Assembly (NCBI GenBank): GCA_018907035.1
Contig: JACCIC010000122.1
Coordinates: forward strand, 760,501-824,500
DNA: 64,000 nucleotides
Source of the DNA: Sycobia sp. Sy_11
Lineage: Eukaryota; Arthropoda; Insecta; Hymenoptera; Epichrysomallidae
Direction of reading: 5' to 3'
Position numbers and translations under genes: made by a program. The notes beneath the pieces were generated by a model that ran no database searches, had not been told where the DNA came from, and worked only from the letters and a program-made list of their open reading frames with translations. Position 1 is the first letter of the stretch. Each line of letters begins with the position of its first letter. Below are positions 46,597-57,599 of the stretch, one piece after another.

Positions 46597-47266
46597 TTAG
46601 GAGGCGACCTTAGTTTCCGATCTTCGTCCGATCTTCCGATATAAGTAGAACGAAAAGTCAGATATGTGGGATCTAGTACATATTTTTTAGTTTTAGGTAT
46701 TAATAAGAAAATCCAGTTAACAGGCGCCATCATTTGTGTAAATATTATAATTTTTTGATCAGTGAAAAAAGAGTCGTGATAAATTGTTGTTTTGACATGT
46801 ACTTTTGTAGTATTTTAATTTGAAAAAAGGTGTTGCAGAAACTTATCAATTGCTTCAAGACTATTATGGCAAACAAGCTGCATCGCTTACAATTTATATA
46901 GAGTGGTTTCAGCGGTTTAGAAATGGAGATACTGCTATTAATAAAAAAGGACGTTCTGGACAACCGAAAACGTTTGAAGATAGTGAATTGCAAGCATTAT
47001 TGGATGAAAACTCAGCTCAAACGCAGAAAGAGCTCGCTAATAAGTTAGGCGTCAGTGATACAACAGTTGGCCAACATTTACATGCGATGGGAAAGATTCA
47101 TAAAGTAGGAAAATGGATGCCACACAATTTAACCGAAAGCGCCATTATGCATTACTACAACATTGCACTCTCTTTGCTTATCAGGCAAAAAAAATAGATG
47201 TATCCATTTGTCATCATAAATGTCCTTTTTTCGTTAAAAAGATCGGAAACTATGTTCGCCTTCTAA
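46597..47266 (+). mobile_element. internally deleted mauritiana-type mariner
   Basis: The left end TTAGGAGGCGACCTTAGTTT and right end (minus strand TTAGAAGGCGAACATAGTTT) are inverted copies. A TA precedes the left end; the right flank reads TC, so the duplication has decayed. The interior keeps the transposase N-terminus: YFNLKKGVAETYQLLQDYYG, WFQRFRNGD, and the second helix-turn-helix KELANKLGVSDTTVGQHLH, to WMPHNL (46811-47130). It then jumps to the 3' end, so all catalytic residues are gone. The element is 670 bases against about 1.3 kb for a full one. Confidence 0.85.
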
Positions 47267-47800
47267 TCTAAAACAGATGTGTGCGCTCGCGGTCAGTTCA
47301 TCCGCGCGAACGACTATACCATTTTTTTCGCGGCCCGAGAGCAAACATCCGCCTTTTCTTTATTATTTCCAATACAGTATATTGGGCTGTTATAAGAAAG
47401 GGTGGCTATGGGAAGGTACCGTTGTAGACGAAGAAAGGTAATCTTTATTCAAAAGACGCGTAATTGTCGCTTCGTTCATGGGTCTGTATATCCAAGCACT
47501 TACTCGAGCGTTGACAGTAGACAGGAAAAATAAGAACTACTACTTGTATTAGCTGTATTCGCTCGACTTAGCCTCGTTTCCCTTCGTTTTACCTCCTTCC
47601 TCGCTCGCGGGAAAGAACTTTAAAGGAAGTAAGAACCTTACTTCCTTCTCTGAGCCCTGATTGTCTCACAGACATTGGCGCGTACTGGAAAACCTATTAA
47701 CAATTGACCCAAATGAATATTAATATTTACACACAACTTTTTCTTCCCGATACCCCGCCGCTAATATGAGCCGTTATATCTGGAATACCGTGTATATACG
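47267..47800. other. GC-richer intronic block
   Basis: No protein or RNA gene recognised. It is richer in G+C than its surroundings and may be an old LTR fragment. Confidence 0.3.
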
Positions 47801-48180
47801 TAGGTTGCTATTTCTATTTTGAGCCTTATAATGAAGACAGTAATTTATTATTGAAAATGGCTTTATTATTTTTCGAAGTATTCTCCATAATGATCACCAG
47901 ACATTTTGCATGCACTGGAATCAATTTTCGTAACATTTTTTCCACTCCGATTGAGGTACCTCCAAAACATGGTTTTTGAATGTGTCAACGGCTTGTTCAG
48001 ATGCCGAAAAACGTTGATGACGGAATTTAGTTTTGATATGCGGGAATAAGAAGTCATTGGATGCCAAATCAGGACTATAAGGAGGATGACCCATCAATTC
48101 GATATTTTGATTTGCCAAAAAGAGAAAGCGTCCTAAGTATTTTCGACATCTTCTTCCAAATAAGTAGGACAGATGATCGT
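47801..48180 (-). mobile_element. mariner-superfamily transposase C-terminal fragment
   Basis: The minus-strand frame reads NIELMGHPPYSPDLASNDF, then IKTKFRHQRFSASEQAVDTF and a SEWKKCYENWFQCMQN-type tail, ending near 47870. This is the third catalytic block and C-terminus of a mariner-type transposase distinct from the other copies here. The plus-strand TAGGTTGC near 47801 could be its 3' terminus. Everything upstream is missing. Confidence 0.7.
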
Positions 48181-48928
48181 TACAATTAACAGTGGCACTG
48201 CAAACATTTTGTAAGATATTGATATCAGTTTAGTAGATAGCAAGCAATCTATCCCAATTTTATTACAATTTTATTGTCCGTCAATTCACGAGAACTAATT
48301 CTTTGATTAACAGAGAATGATACATTAGGTAGTTCATAACTAAAATTATTTCATTAATTTTTAGTGGTATACAATATCTATTTCGATATATCACAGTCTC
48401 GGTCGATATTTTCCAAAATTAAGTTAATAAATAAATCGTTTCTTTCGCAAAGGCTTAAATCATGAAATCGTCATACTCCAAAAAAAATATTTTACGTTTA
48501 GCAATATTAAACAATCTTCCGGTTTTATAATTTCCAATCGAAAAAAAAAAATTTATACTGGAATACAAATGAGAAAATGGGCGATGTTTTTTTATGTTTT
48601 CCTAGGATTATTAGTTGAGCAATGGGCTGAAGACTAGGATCAGATACAGCTCGAGATCGAGTTCAAATCTTTAAGGGATAATGATGAAATTTATTCTATG
48701 CGATGGTTAATTTATTAAATAAAATTACTGATTTTAAACATTTATGTTTGTTATCATCGTAACAAAAAATTATAAATACTTATATAGAATTTGTATAAAC
48801 AAAACACATAATTCATATAAACAAAAAATTATGTTCTTTCAAAAAATCTTATTCTTTTATTTTAAATATTTCAAATAAAATTTAACATAAAAATAGAATA
48901 TATTTATTTAAAAAATAAGAAAACTTAC
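48181..48928. other. AT-rich intronic DNA ending at the dynein donor site
   Basis: No feature recognised except the GTAAGT donor at 48923-48928 on the minus strand. Confidence 0.5.
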
Positions 48929-49723
48929 TTGTGACTTTACGGCAAGACTTTTTTGCATTTCTTCTACTTGTTCAACAGTTTCCGCAATTTTGTTCAAACC
49001 CACATTCAGATGCAGTTGTTGTTCTTCTAAATCACTGCGTTTCTCTCGATATAATTTTACAAAATGGTTAATAAAGTCCAAATAATGTCTAGGCGTTATT
49101 GCCATCGTTCTGCATCCTCTCTTTATCAATCTTGCATTCGCTTTATGAAGAGTTTGATGAACGTATACACAAGCATTTATTACAGCATCACGATGGACTG
49201 GTTGTCCTGATAAAATAGAACATGATGAAGGAAAATAATCAGGACATTTCCAATTTGGATTATCTAAATCAATTCTGTTCGTAAATTCTTTTCCTACTTG
49301 AAACAGTGCATTATCGGACCAGTCTCCAAACCAATTTAGAACACATCGATTAAATAATGCTGGAGAAGTAGCTGCTCTATTTTTTAATTCATCTGTACTT
49401 GGATTCATAGTAAACACTACATGAAGATTTTTCATAACTTGTCCTGTGAACCATTTATATAATTCTTCATTTGAATCAAGCATTAATCCTTCTCGTTGTG
49501 CTCCTTCCTTACATTGGGTCATTAAAGTTGCGTACTCATCGCCTTCAAAAAGTCCAGGCACTTCTCCATTAGCAAGAAGCGTATTCATTCTTTCCAAAAA
49601 GCTTGAATCTAAAACATTTGATTCATCAAGTATAAAGGCGATTTTTTCATCCTTGCAACCAGATCTTCGTAGAACTTGACGTAAATCTTCATCAAAGTCA
49701 TCTGCCGTATATCTATTATGCAC
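48929..49723 (-). CDS. Dhc64C: cytoplasmic dynein 1 heavy chain exon (AAA4 to stalk base)
   Basis: This 795-base exon encodes 265 residues with no frame break. It begins [20 protein letters not shown] just after the AAA4 Walker A region, contains the AAA4 Walker B block [13 protein letters not shown], the very conserved [19 protein letters not shown], the sensor-like VFTMNPS and [20 protein letters not shown], then the stalk base [20 protein letters not shown] and [20 protein letters not shown]. The acceptor is CTTGCAG (AG at 49724-49725) and the donor GTAAGT at 48923-48928, both phase 0. The match to insect Dhc64C is near-identical, marking a functional gene under strong constraint. The preceding exon (AAA4 Walker A) was not found up to 64000. 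Confidence 0.98.
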
Positions 49724-49852
49724 CTGCAAGCGATTTTAATATATTTTAGATATATTAGATTAAATATATAATACATTAAGTATAACAATAGAATAAAATA
49801 TTTAGATGTGAGAAAAAATTATTGTACATCGGTAAATATTAGAAATGGTATG

Positions 49853-50391
49853 TTACAATAATATAGATAGAATTTCGTTTTTTCGAATCTGATTGTATTT
49901 TTCAATTACGTCTGCTTCAGGTTCAATAATATGTATATGTAATTCGTCATACGGTCCATATAGAAGTGCAAACGGTGCGAATTTTGTGCAAGAGTGAATG
50001 CTTTGATTATATATAAGTATAGCCGAGGTCATATGATTTTTAATAATTTCGTTGGGATTTTGATTCACCAAAATGCCTAATTTCTCTCTCAGAGTAGAAT
50101 GTAGCCTTTCGATTGGACCATTAGATGTGTATCGGTTAACGGTCGTTTGGTGATATTCGATCTTATGAATTTTGCAAAATTCTCTAAATACTGCTGAGTT
50201 CAACTCACTTCCATTATCGGTAGTAATTTTGTCGGGAAACCCATGGTGAGATGCGAAATATCTTAATTTATTTAATACTGTAATAGCATTTCCATCGGAT
50301 AAAAGATAAGCTTGAGCGTATTTCGAAAAGATGTCAATTATAGTTAGAAATTTTTCTTTATTTACGTGAAAAATATCTATATGTATATGTT
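49853..50391 (-). pseudogene. gypsy-type integrase core fragment, uninterrupted
   Basis: About 179 codons open on the minus strand, without an ATG at the upstream edge. The catalytic triad is visible: D in [21 protein letters not shown] in [14 protein letters not shown], and E in [17 protein letters not shown]. It continues [11 protein letters not shown] and [15 protein letters not shown], typical of Ty3/gypsy integrases. Upstream it is cut by the mariner end at 50411. No protease, RT, LTR or gag adjoins. It lies 130 bases upstream of the dynein exon, in the intron. The lack of stops suggests a recent insertion. Confidence 0.8.
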
Positions 50392-50410
50392 GAAGTGGTC
50401 AAAAATTAAA

Positions 50411-50611
50411 GTAAAAAATGGGTGGATGACTGGATAGAGGCCAAACCGGTCGAATTTTTTCGCAACGGGATTCGTATGTTGCCAGAAAGATGGGAAAAAG
50501 TTGTAGCTAGCGATGGCCAATACTTTCAATAATTCATTTGTAACCATTTTTTCACAATAAAGGCTCAAAATTTGAAAAAAAAAATCGGGAAAGACTTATT
50601 CACATACCTGA
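50411..50611 (+). mobile_element. truncated mariner 3' end (same family as 25538-26822)
   Basis: It encodes KKWVDDWIEAKPVEFFRNG and continues to the transposase stop with FFRNGIRMLPERWEKVVASD, nearly identical to the 25613-26650 copy. The terminal repeat (GGGAAAGACTTATTCACATA...CCTGA) ends at 50611, followed by TA. The 5' part is missing at a junction with the gypsy integrase. Confidence 0.9.
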
Positions 50612-50618
50612 TAATATA

Positions 50619-50670
<52 letters not shown>

Positions 50671-50764
50671 ATATATATATATAAAAGACGGTAAGATATT
50701 GGGTAAATATGATCACGTGCTATAAGCAACACCCATTAATGATCCCTTTGGGTTTTTCTCGAGC

Positions 50765-50818
<54 letters not shown>

Positions 50819-51217
50819 CATATATAGGTATAGCTGAACATTTAATTCTACCTATAGCGTACTCTAAAAATATGAAAAACAATCAAATAATATTTTATAA
50901 AACGTTATAGTATACATTTAGGAGATTTTTCTAGATTTATTCAATTTGTAAATGAAGATAAATTGATTACAATAATAATAATGATGATCTAAATATTAAG
51001 TTAATGTTACCAAAGCGATTTTGTTGCAATATAATATTTTTTTGAATACAGTAACTTTTCTTCATTTGAAAAAATTTGCTTTAAAGAAATATTTTTTGAA
51101 AACTTAATTTGTAATTTCTTATAATTCACAGAAAATATAAAATGCAACTGTAGTATTATAACTTTTTAGGCAATCATGTTTGTAATCTTAAGCGATGTAA
51201 ACGTAGACTAAATATTA
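50612..51217. other. microsatellite-rich intronic DNA
   Basis: (TA)n at about 50625-50690 and (CT)n at 50768-50814, then AT-rich DNA with nothing recognised. Confidence 0.6.
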
Positions 51218-52350
51218 TTAGGAGGCGAACTTATTTTCCGACCTTTTTTTAACGCGAAAAGGACATTTATAATGAAAAATATACACGTTAGTTTAATCAA
51301 ACTCTTTCCCATCATTTTCTACTACATGTTCCCATCTGTCTAGCAATATGACGATACCGTGGCGAAAGAACAATCGCGGTTGCGAGGCCGTCGAATTCTC
51401 GCGCTACTTGAACATATCATAAGTGCGTATCAACAAGGTTTTGCGGCATCGATTTGAATAGGTGGTAATCAGAAAGCGCTATGCCAGACAAGTAGGCTGG
51501 GTGCTATAACACTTGCCATTCGAACTCCAACAGGGTGTTTTTGACGACTCTCCCAACATCTGGCCAAGCGTTGTCATGGAAGAGAATGAGTTTGCGCCTA
51601 TTGCTCGCGATTGCTAATATAAGTTTGATCAATTTCTATTGCAAATCATTCAGTTGGCGTTTGTATACCTCAGCAGTGACGATTTCATTCGGCTTTAGCA
51701 ACTCGTAATACAGCACACTCATTTGGTTCAACCAAATGTATATCAATACCTTTTGGCCATGGATTTTCCGTTTCGGTGTCGATGTCGGAGGTTCGCCTGT
51801 GTCCACCTGTGACTTTTTGCGCTTAGGATTGTGATAGTATAGATCCACTTTTCATCACAAATTACAATACGCCTCAGAAAATCTTCTTTTTTTGCTTGGG
51901 AAGCAAAGGCACTGCGATGTTATATCGATTCATAATGGCACTTTCAGTCAAATCATGTAGCATTCATTTTCCTTCTATATGAATCTTCCCATCGTGTGTA
52001 AATGTTTGATCAGAACGTTTTTTGTCATTAACATCTCCACTTCTAAAACGCTGAAACCACTCTTTACATGTTGTAAGCAATGGAGCTTGTTCGCCATAAT
52101 ATTTTTGAAGCAATCGATATGTTTCTAAGGTACATTATTTTGAAATCAATATAGTGCAAAAGGACATGTCGAAAAAACGATTTACCACAATTTATTTTTC
52201 ACTGATCAAAAAATTATAATGTTTACACAAATGATGGAACCTGTTAACTGAATTTTATTGGTAAATGCCAAAACTAAAACATAAGTATTGACTTTTTGTA
52301 CTTATATCACCATCTAAACGTGAAGGTCAGAAACTATGCTCGCCTCCTAA
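51218..52350 (-). mobile_element. mauritiana-type mariner, internally deleted, second copy of the TTAGGAGGCGA family
   Basis: The left end TTAGGAGGCGAACTTATTTT and the right end (minus strand TTAGGAGGCGAGCATAGTTT) are inverted. TA flanks both sides (51216-51217 and 52351-52352). Length 1,133 bases. Minus strand: WFQRFRSGDVNDKKRS, then a gap, then IAVPLLPKQKKK, an open piece at 51636-51848 (GQKVLIYIWLNQMSVLYYEL, KPNEIVTAEVYKRQL), then FHDNAWPD and ALSDYHLFKSM remnants. Frameshifts, stops and an N-terminal deletion make it inactive. Confidence 0.9.
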
Positions 52351-52419
52351 TATATTGCCATAAAGTATAATTAAATTTACATATATTATATAATATATAT
52401 TGTAACAGACTGCGAGGCG

Positions 52420-52424
<5 letters not shown>

Positions 52425-52465
<41 letters not shown>
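52425..52465. repeat. (CA)n microsatellite at the truncated 3' edge of an R1-type element
   Basis: About 40 bases of CA repeats preceded by a short GC-dinucleotide run. Retrotransposon coding sequence begins immediately beyond it. Confidence 0.95.
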
Positions 52466-52469
<4 letters not shown>

Positions 52470-52489
52470 CAAAGGTCGCTCAGTTATGC

Positions 52490-55330
52490 GTGTCAGCAGC
52501 CCGGTATAGAAAGTACTAAGCGCCTTAAATTTAAGGCCCCATTCCCATCTTGCCAGGCGTCGAATCTTGTTAAACAAATCAACATATTTGGATTGTACCG
52601 CTTTCAAATGGCAACCGATTTTAAGATGTTTCCAAGGTATCGTACGCTAGGTAACGTAAAGCAATGGCCAGTAACTCCGGCCATTGCTTTCGATCTCCCT
52701 ACGCGAGTCTCCCTCGACTAGGAGTGCGATGTCATCCGCATAGTCGATGACCTCACACCATTGTTATGAGAGCTGCCAATGAAGGGGATCTAGAACAAGG
52801 TTCCACAGAGTTGTGCCCAGTACGGATCCCTGCGGGCATCCTTTACTGATCCCAAGTTGTACTTCCTCAAAGCCATCTCGTATGAAGACTCGACGGCCCT
52901 TCCGGTAATCTTTTATTAATTTGTAGAGACTCTGGAGGCATATTTTGCTTTTCAATGCTCTTAGTACAGCGGGCCACCAGACATTGTCGAAGGCGCCCTT
53001 TATATCCAGGAAGATTGCTACAATATATTTTCTGCTCGATTCACTCACAGACTTACACAACTGAACTATGGCGTCCTCAGTGGATCACCCTCTCTTGAAA
53101 CCGTACTGTCTTGGAGATAACCTTGTTTCATTGATCCCGTTTAGTTTGTTCAGTATCAGAGCCTCCAGCTTCATCTTGGCCATGACCTGATCCAACTGGG
53201 TGAGATGAAATTCAACCACGGCTCCCCTCGGGGGGGGGGGGGCGTTAGCCAAGGACCTCATATCTTTTTGCTCTTGCGTTTCATCCTATATATTGTCTGG
53301 AGTGAAAACGGTGTTTAGCACTGCCGTAGCGGTGCTCACTCAGTTCGTCGTATAGGTGTTGTTATTCAGACGAACGTTGCAAGCAACCTCCTTAATGGAC
53401 AGCTTACCTACTTGTAGTCTGGAAGCTACATCCCAGGGATTCTGATTACCCTTTACAGTGACAAAGTCGTGCCATTTAGTTTCTTTAGTATGCTACTTTA
53501 GTAATCCTTTCTGCCTGCTTTGTATTCTTCATTGAGGTGCTCCCGTCTGACGGATCACGCTCTTTCTGGAATACTCAACGGGTTCGATTTGTAGCCATTT
53601 TCAACCTATCTAAATCTGGGTTCCATCAGGGAACCCTCCTAACAGCTACCCTACTCCTCGGTATGGCAGCATTGCACGCTTTTCTCAAAGTGGCTGTCAG
53701 TGAGCGAACTCTCTCGATTGTTTCCATTTTGGAGCCGGGCATTTCTTTAGGGACCTGGTCCCATTCATCCTCGAGTACAGCGCAGAAAATATCCCAATTC
53801 GCTTTCTGTGTGGAGTATCGCTTTAGTTTCTGAACTTGGTTTGCAGCACCTGAACTTGCAGGTGCGCTTGCTCCGATTAAATGGTACGTAATCGTTGTAT
53901 GATCACTCGAGGTTCAGTCTTCCCTGACGGCCCATCCTGTGATGAGTGTCTCGAGATTCGTAGTGACAAGAATTACGTCCACGTTTCCTTCTCCAACTTC
54001 ATTGGAGACGGTAGCGATACTACCTGGCACATTGGCGATCCGGAGATTCCACTGCGCTGTAAAATTTTCTAATTCTTCCCCTTTGCGGTCGATGCAATCA
54101 GACCCCCACAGGGGGGATCTGGTATTGGAATCAGCACCTATTAGCACCATCCTTCCTCGAAGTGCGTGCAGCATCTTACTTAAGTGTGTAAGGTGTACCC
54201 CTATTTCTTGGCTCAGCTGGAAGTATCCACTGACCTCATACATCGTTAAAGTGAAGTCCTCTCTACAGTGAAGTGTGTATTAGTAAGGTGCGTTAATTTT
54301 TCACCCCCTCAACCCCCGTCACCTCGGGGTTGAGGATTGCTATAGCTGCCCAGGGGATTTTCCCGTCAACGTATACCATCGATGTCTACTCCTCTTTCGA
54401 TACATTTTGATCTTATCTCTGCAGTGACCCTGCGTGCTCTTTTGATATTTATCTGCGCGAAGTGCAGGACAACTCCACTTAGATTATCTCGTGCATTATT
54501 GGCCATAGTCCGTGGAGTTAACTAATCTTTCCATGGCAGCTTTGTTTGCAGGACACTTAGTGTCCATTGAACCATGGTTATGCGCCCTTTTCGCCTTTTT
54601 GCAATTAACGAATTTTGGCGCCGGATCTTTATTTTTGCATTCTTTGCTGCCATGTCCCCCCTGACTGCAGTGGGAGCAGCATTGATCACTTTTGAAGTGC
54701 TTGGCTGCGTGCCCATAGCCTTGACACTTATAGTACTTGGTGACTCAGGTAATCTTGCACGCGACAAGATAACCACTCTATGTAAATTATGTTTCTCTGT
54801 AGGAGTTTGCCCCGAATGTTTGGGGTAACTTCCCCCACCCAGTTGGTTACTCTTGCCCGTTTTGCAGCGGGGTTTGAAGAATTCGGAGAACTCTTCGACT
54901 GTAGAGGCCACTCCCACGTTTTGTTCAAACACTGCCGAGGTCACCTCATTTGGTGACATGTCTTTAGCACATCATAGATGATGAGCCTCGGCTTGCTCCT
55001 TGTTAGGGCCTCTATCTCAAAAAGCTCCATTAGACTTTTTGAGGCTTTGATTTTTTCCAACCCCGTTTCGGTTGCTGTTTCCACTAGGAGACCCTTCCTT
55101 GTCTCCCTCAGATTCTTAAGCTAGACTTTCGATTGCCTAGGGTTGAAAGTCTTTTGCAAGACTTCCTTTGCCCTTCCTGTTGTGGAGGTCTTTTCCATAT
55201 TCCTAGGCTTTAATAAGACCACCTTAGGTGGTGGTCCTATTGTGGCTTTAACAACTTGGACCTTCGGAGCGACCAGCTTGTTTTGCTTTTCAGTATCATT
55301 GGGGACCACAGTTGCATAGGCCATTCGCAC
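52490..55330 (-). mobile_element. R1-type non-LTR retrotransposon, family A copy 2 (broken)
   Basis: Minus strand. Gag (54500-55330): KNLRETRKGLLVETATETG, then CCHC knuckles (QCCSHCSQGGHGSKECKNK). Endonuclease (53880-54480): YEVSGYFQLSQEIGVHLTHL, LIGADSNTRSPLWGSDCIDR, VDVILVTTNLETLITGW and TSSDHTTITYH. RT: IVAIFLDIKGAFDNVWWPAV (52980-53030), GISKGCPQGSVLGTTLWNLV (52800-52850) and an intact VIDYADDIALLVEGDS (about 52710-52750). A thumb-like FNKIRRLARWEWGLKFKAL segment ends near 52490. Stops, frameshifts and a G13 run near 53230 break it. Several gag and endonuclease blocks parallel copy 1 at 30709-33010. Confidence 0.8.
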
Positions 55331-55439
55331 GTGAGGTCCACATTTACTTATTTAAGTAAACCGTTCGTTCAGGCATGATAATCAAGATTGGCTGGCCGTT
55401 TCCTAGTGCGTAACGCCTTACTGTGTCTGCGCGACTATA

Positions 55440-56395
55440 GGCCGATACACTTTATGTAGACACCTTTCCTTTCGCCTTCGCCTTTTTATTGCGCTTCGCC
55501 GTCGCTCTCTCACTCTCAAGACGATACGGAAGGCGTCGATGGCCTTGGGCAGCATAAACATCGCGCGTCGCTCTGCCACTCTTGTAGCAGAACTTTTTGT
55601 TCCAAGGGAATAAACAGGAATAAACAGGCGGCATAGTAATGCCCTTCCTCGCCACAATTCAAACAGCCGCTCAGAGGCGCTGTGTTTGTCTTTTTGGTAC
55701 AGTGCTTAGACGTGATAGTGACCTTGCAGGTGGTGACGGGTATAGCCTGGGGGGCGAGGTAAAATTCGAAAGTGGCGATACTTTTAAGGCCATTAGGGCC
55801 GGTATTGTTCTTACTGAGCTGGTGGTATTGTTCATCGCCATTGGTCCGCTGGATAGTTCGTCGATACATGCGACCTATTCGGTTTCTATTTACGCTTTTA
55901 GTTCGGCATTTTAAAAGGATTAAAATTAAGAGAATTTTCTGAACGCGGTAGTTTTGGGACAACTCGATTGTTACAGGCACCATCGTCGTCGAGGATTTTA
56001 TTTGGGCCTGGTCGGTACGGTAGGGGAGAAATAGATTGTATTTACTTTTGCGGACGTATAGGGGATTGCGTGTTGACGATTTCGGTGTACTATTATTTTC
56101 CTACAGTACGCCTCAAACGGTCCCGTCAGATGAGAATCATTGCTATCTGATTTATCATCCATCGCGAACTTTTCTCCGAGTTTGCTTTTCTGTTTATTCT
56201 CTTCTTTCATGTTTACTTTCTTCTTTTGCTTCTTCATTTTTTTCTTCTAGTTCTCTACTAGCGTCTTGTATATTTCTAAATGCCATTTGTAAATATCTAG
56301 CTCTTCTTACAGGCGTGTTTTGTACTCCTTCATGTTCGACATTTGTAATCCTCTATATTTCCGATGATGTTGTGGTAGTCTTACATCTTTCCTGA
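55440..56395 (-). pseudogene. gypsy-like gag remnant with a CCHC knuckle
   Basis: Minus strand. A charged, coiled-coil-like N-terminus (about 56150-56395, rich in Glu, Lys and Arg) leads to a middle region and a zinc knuckle, SGCLNCGEEGHYYAACLF (about 55610-55670). A basic Arg/Lys-rich tail follows. One CCHC knuckle with a basic tail is usual for gypsy/Pao gag. Frameshifts are present. It lies downstream of, not upstream of, the gypsy pol at 57600-59530, so the two are probably from different insertions. Confidence 0.5.
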
Positions 56396-56589
56396 CGGAC
56401 ATGCTCTTCTTGAGCTATTCTCTCCTCTCCAACTGTGGTAGTTTACGTCGTTACGGACGGTTGCACTTGTATGCATTTTTTTCTGCTGCTATTGTTTTTG
56501 TGGTAGTTTTACGTATTTCAGGACGGGCGTCTTTCTCCCCGTTGATGAAGACTGGATTCATCATTACACACTAGAAACCAAAACAACAA

Positions 56590-57170
56590 TCAAAAAAATA
56601 TATTGCGTGCGATGAATCTGATCCAAAAAAGGCGAAGGCCGTCCCATCGGCCGGAAAGGTCATGACGACTATTTTTTGGGATGCGAAGGGCATCATCATT
56701 TTTTAGAAAAAGGAAGAACGATGATTGAACAATACTATAGTGAGTTATTGGACCCCTTCGACAAAGAATTGAAGGAGACATGGCCATATTTGGTGAATAA
56801 AGGTGTTGTTTCATCAGGATACCGCACCAGCATATTCATCTGGAGTTGTCACCACCAATCTGTATGAATTGCGTTATCCATTGTTGCTGCATTCTCGTGT
56901 TTATCCGATCTGAGCGAACTACTTTTTCTTTCCTAACATGAAGAAAAGACTCGCGTAAAAAAAATTTTGCTTAAACGAGAACGTCATAGCCTAGACAGGC
57001 TTATTTTGGAGAGTTCGAAAATCCTTTTTTAGAGGGGTTAAAAAAATGGTCAGAAAATTGGGAGAAGTGTGCCCTTCTAAAAGGGAACTACCGTTGAAAA
57101 ATACAAAAAAAATTTTTTTTTGAAAAAAATGGTGTTTTTATTTCAAGACAGATACTTTTCGAACCACCAT
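56590..57170 (+). pseudogene. irritans-related mariner transposase fragment
   Basis: Plus strand: DPKKAKAVPSAGKVMTTIFW, then DAKGII, LEKGRTMIEQYYSELLDP, and after a frameshift LFHQDTAPAYSSGVVTTNLY, retaining the second catalytic Asp. Then degraded FPNMKKRLA and the usual C-terminal W-x-K-GNY tail near 57060. A 3' terminal sequence (ACTTTTCGAACCACCATCAT) ends near 57176. The N-terminal half is missing. It is related to, but not the same subfamily as, the 62452-63743 copy. Confidence 0.75.
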
Positions 57171-57176
57171 CATAAG

Positions 57177-57599
57177 TAGGGGGGATCAATGCACTGCCAC
57201 TGTGCGGGTTGTTCGGTAAGAGTAGGAGGCCTGGGGATTTCATGGATAGGATGTTCTTGTGCAGACACGTCCAAATCTAGCAGAGACAAGCTAAAGGAGC
57301 TCCCAAGCTCTTTGAGGACGTCTTGCGTCGAGTCCGGACTAAACTCGATGAGGTTCAGTCGTTCTCTTTCTAGCTCACGCTATCTTGTTCATATCGAGTT
57401 CTGGGTGCGGTTGTATTGGGGACCTCTGAAGTCCTTCTACACTAAGTGCTCAAAATTGAGTGGAGCTGATCCCCACGTTTCTCCTTGCTAGGAGGCATCT
57501 ATCGCTCTTGGTTAGCGTGGCTGTTCGATCATTGTCGACCTTCGTAACTCTCGGCCTCTTTCAATGCCTTGCATTGTTACTGTTGATATTGGCGGAACC
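57177..57599. other. GC-richer non-coding or degraded gypsy sequence
   Basis: Probably the decayed 3' part of the gypsy element on the minus strand. No clear motif. Confidence 0.3.

Larger units (their letters stand above)
42463..48928 (-). other. Dhc64C: dynein heavy chain intron (6,466 bases)
   Basis: Donor GTAAGT (48923-48928) and acceptor AG (42463-42464), phase 0. The intron holds two Penelope-like insertions, a foldback repeat, an internally deleted mariner and a mariner fragment. 42465-43629 is AT-rich with no recognised feature. Confidence 0.93.

Noticed and set aside
42261..49723. Dynein exons as a processed pseudogene or chance fragments
   Set aside because: Both segments are free of stops, have proper acceptor and donor sites, join in phase and match highly conserved dynein residues. 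A processed copy would lack the intron.
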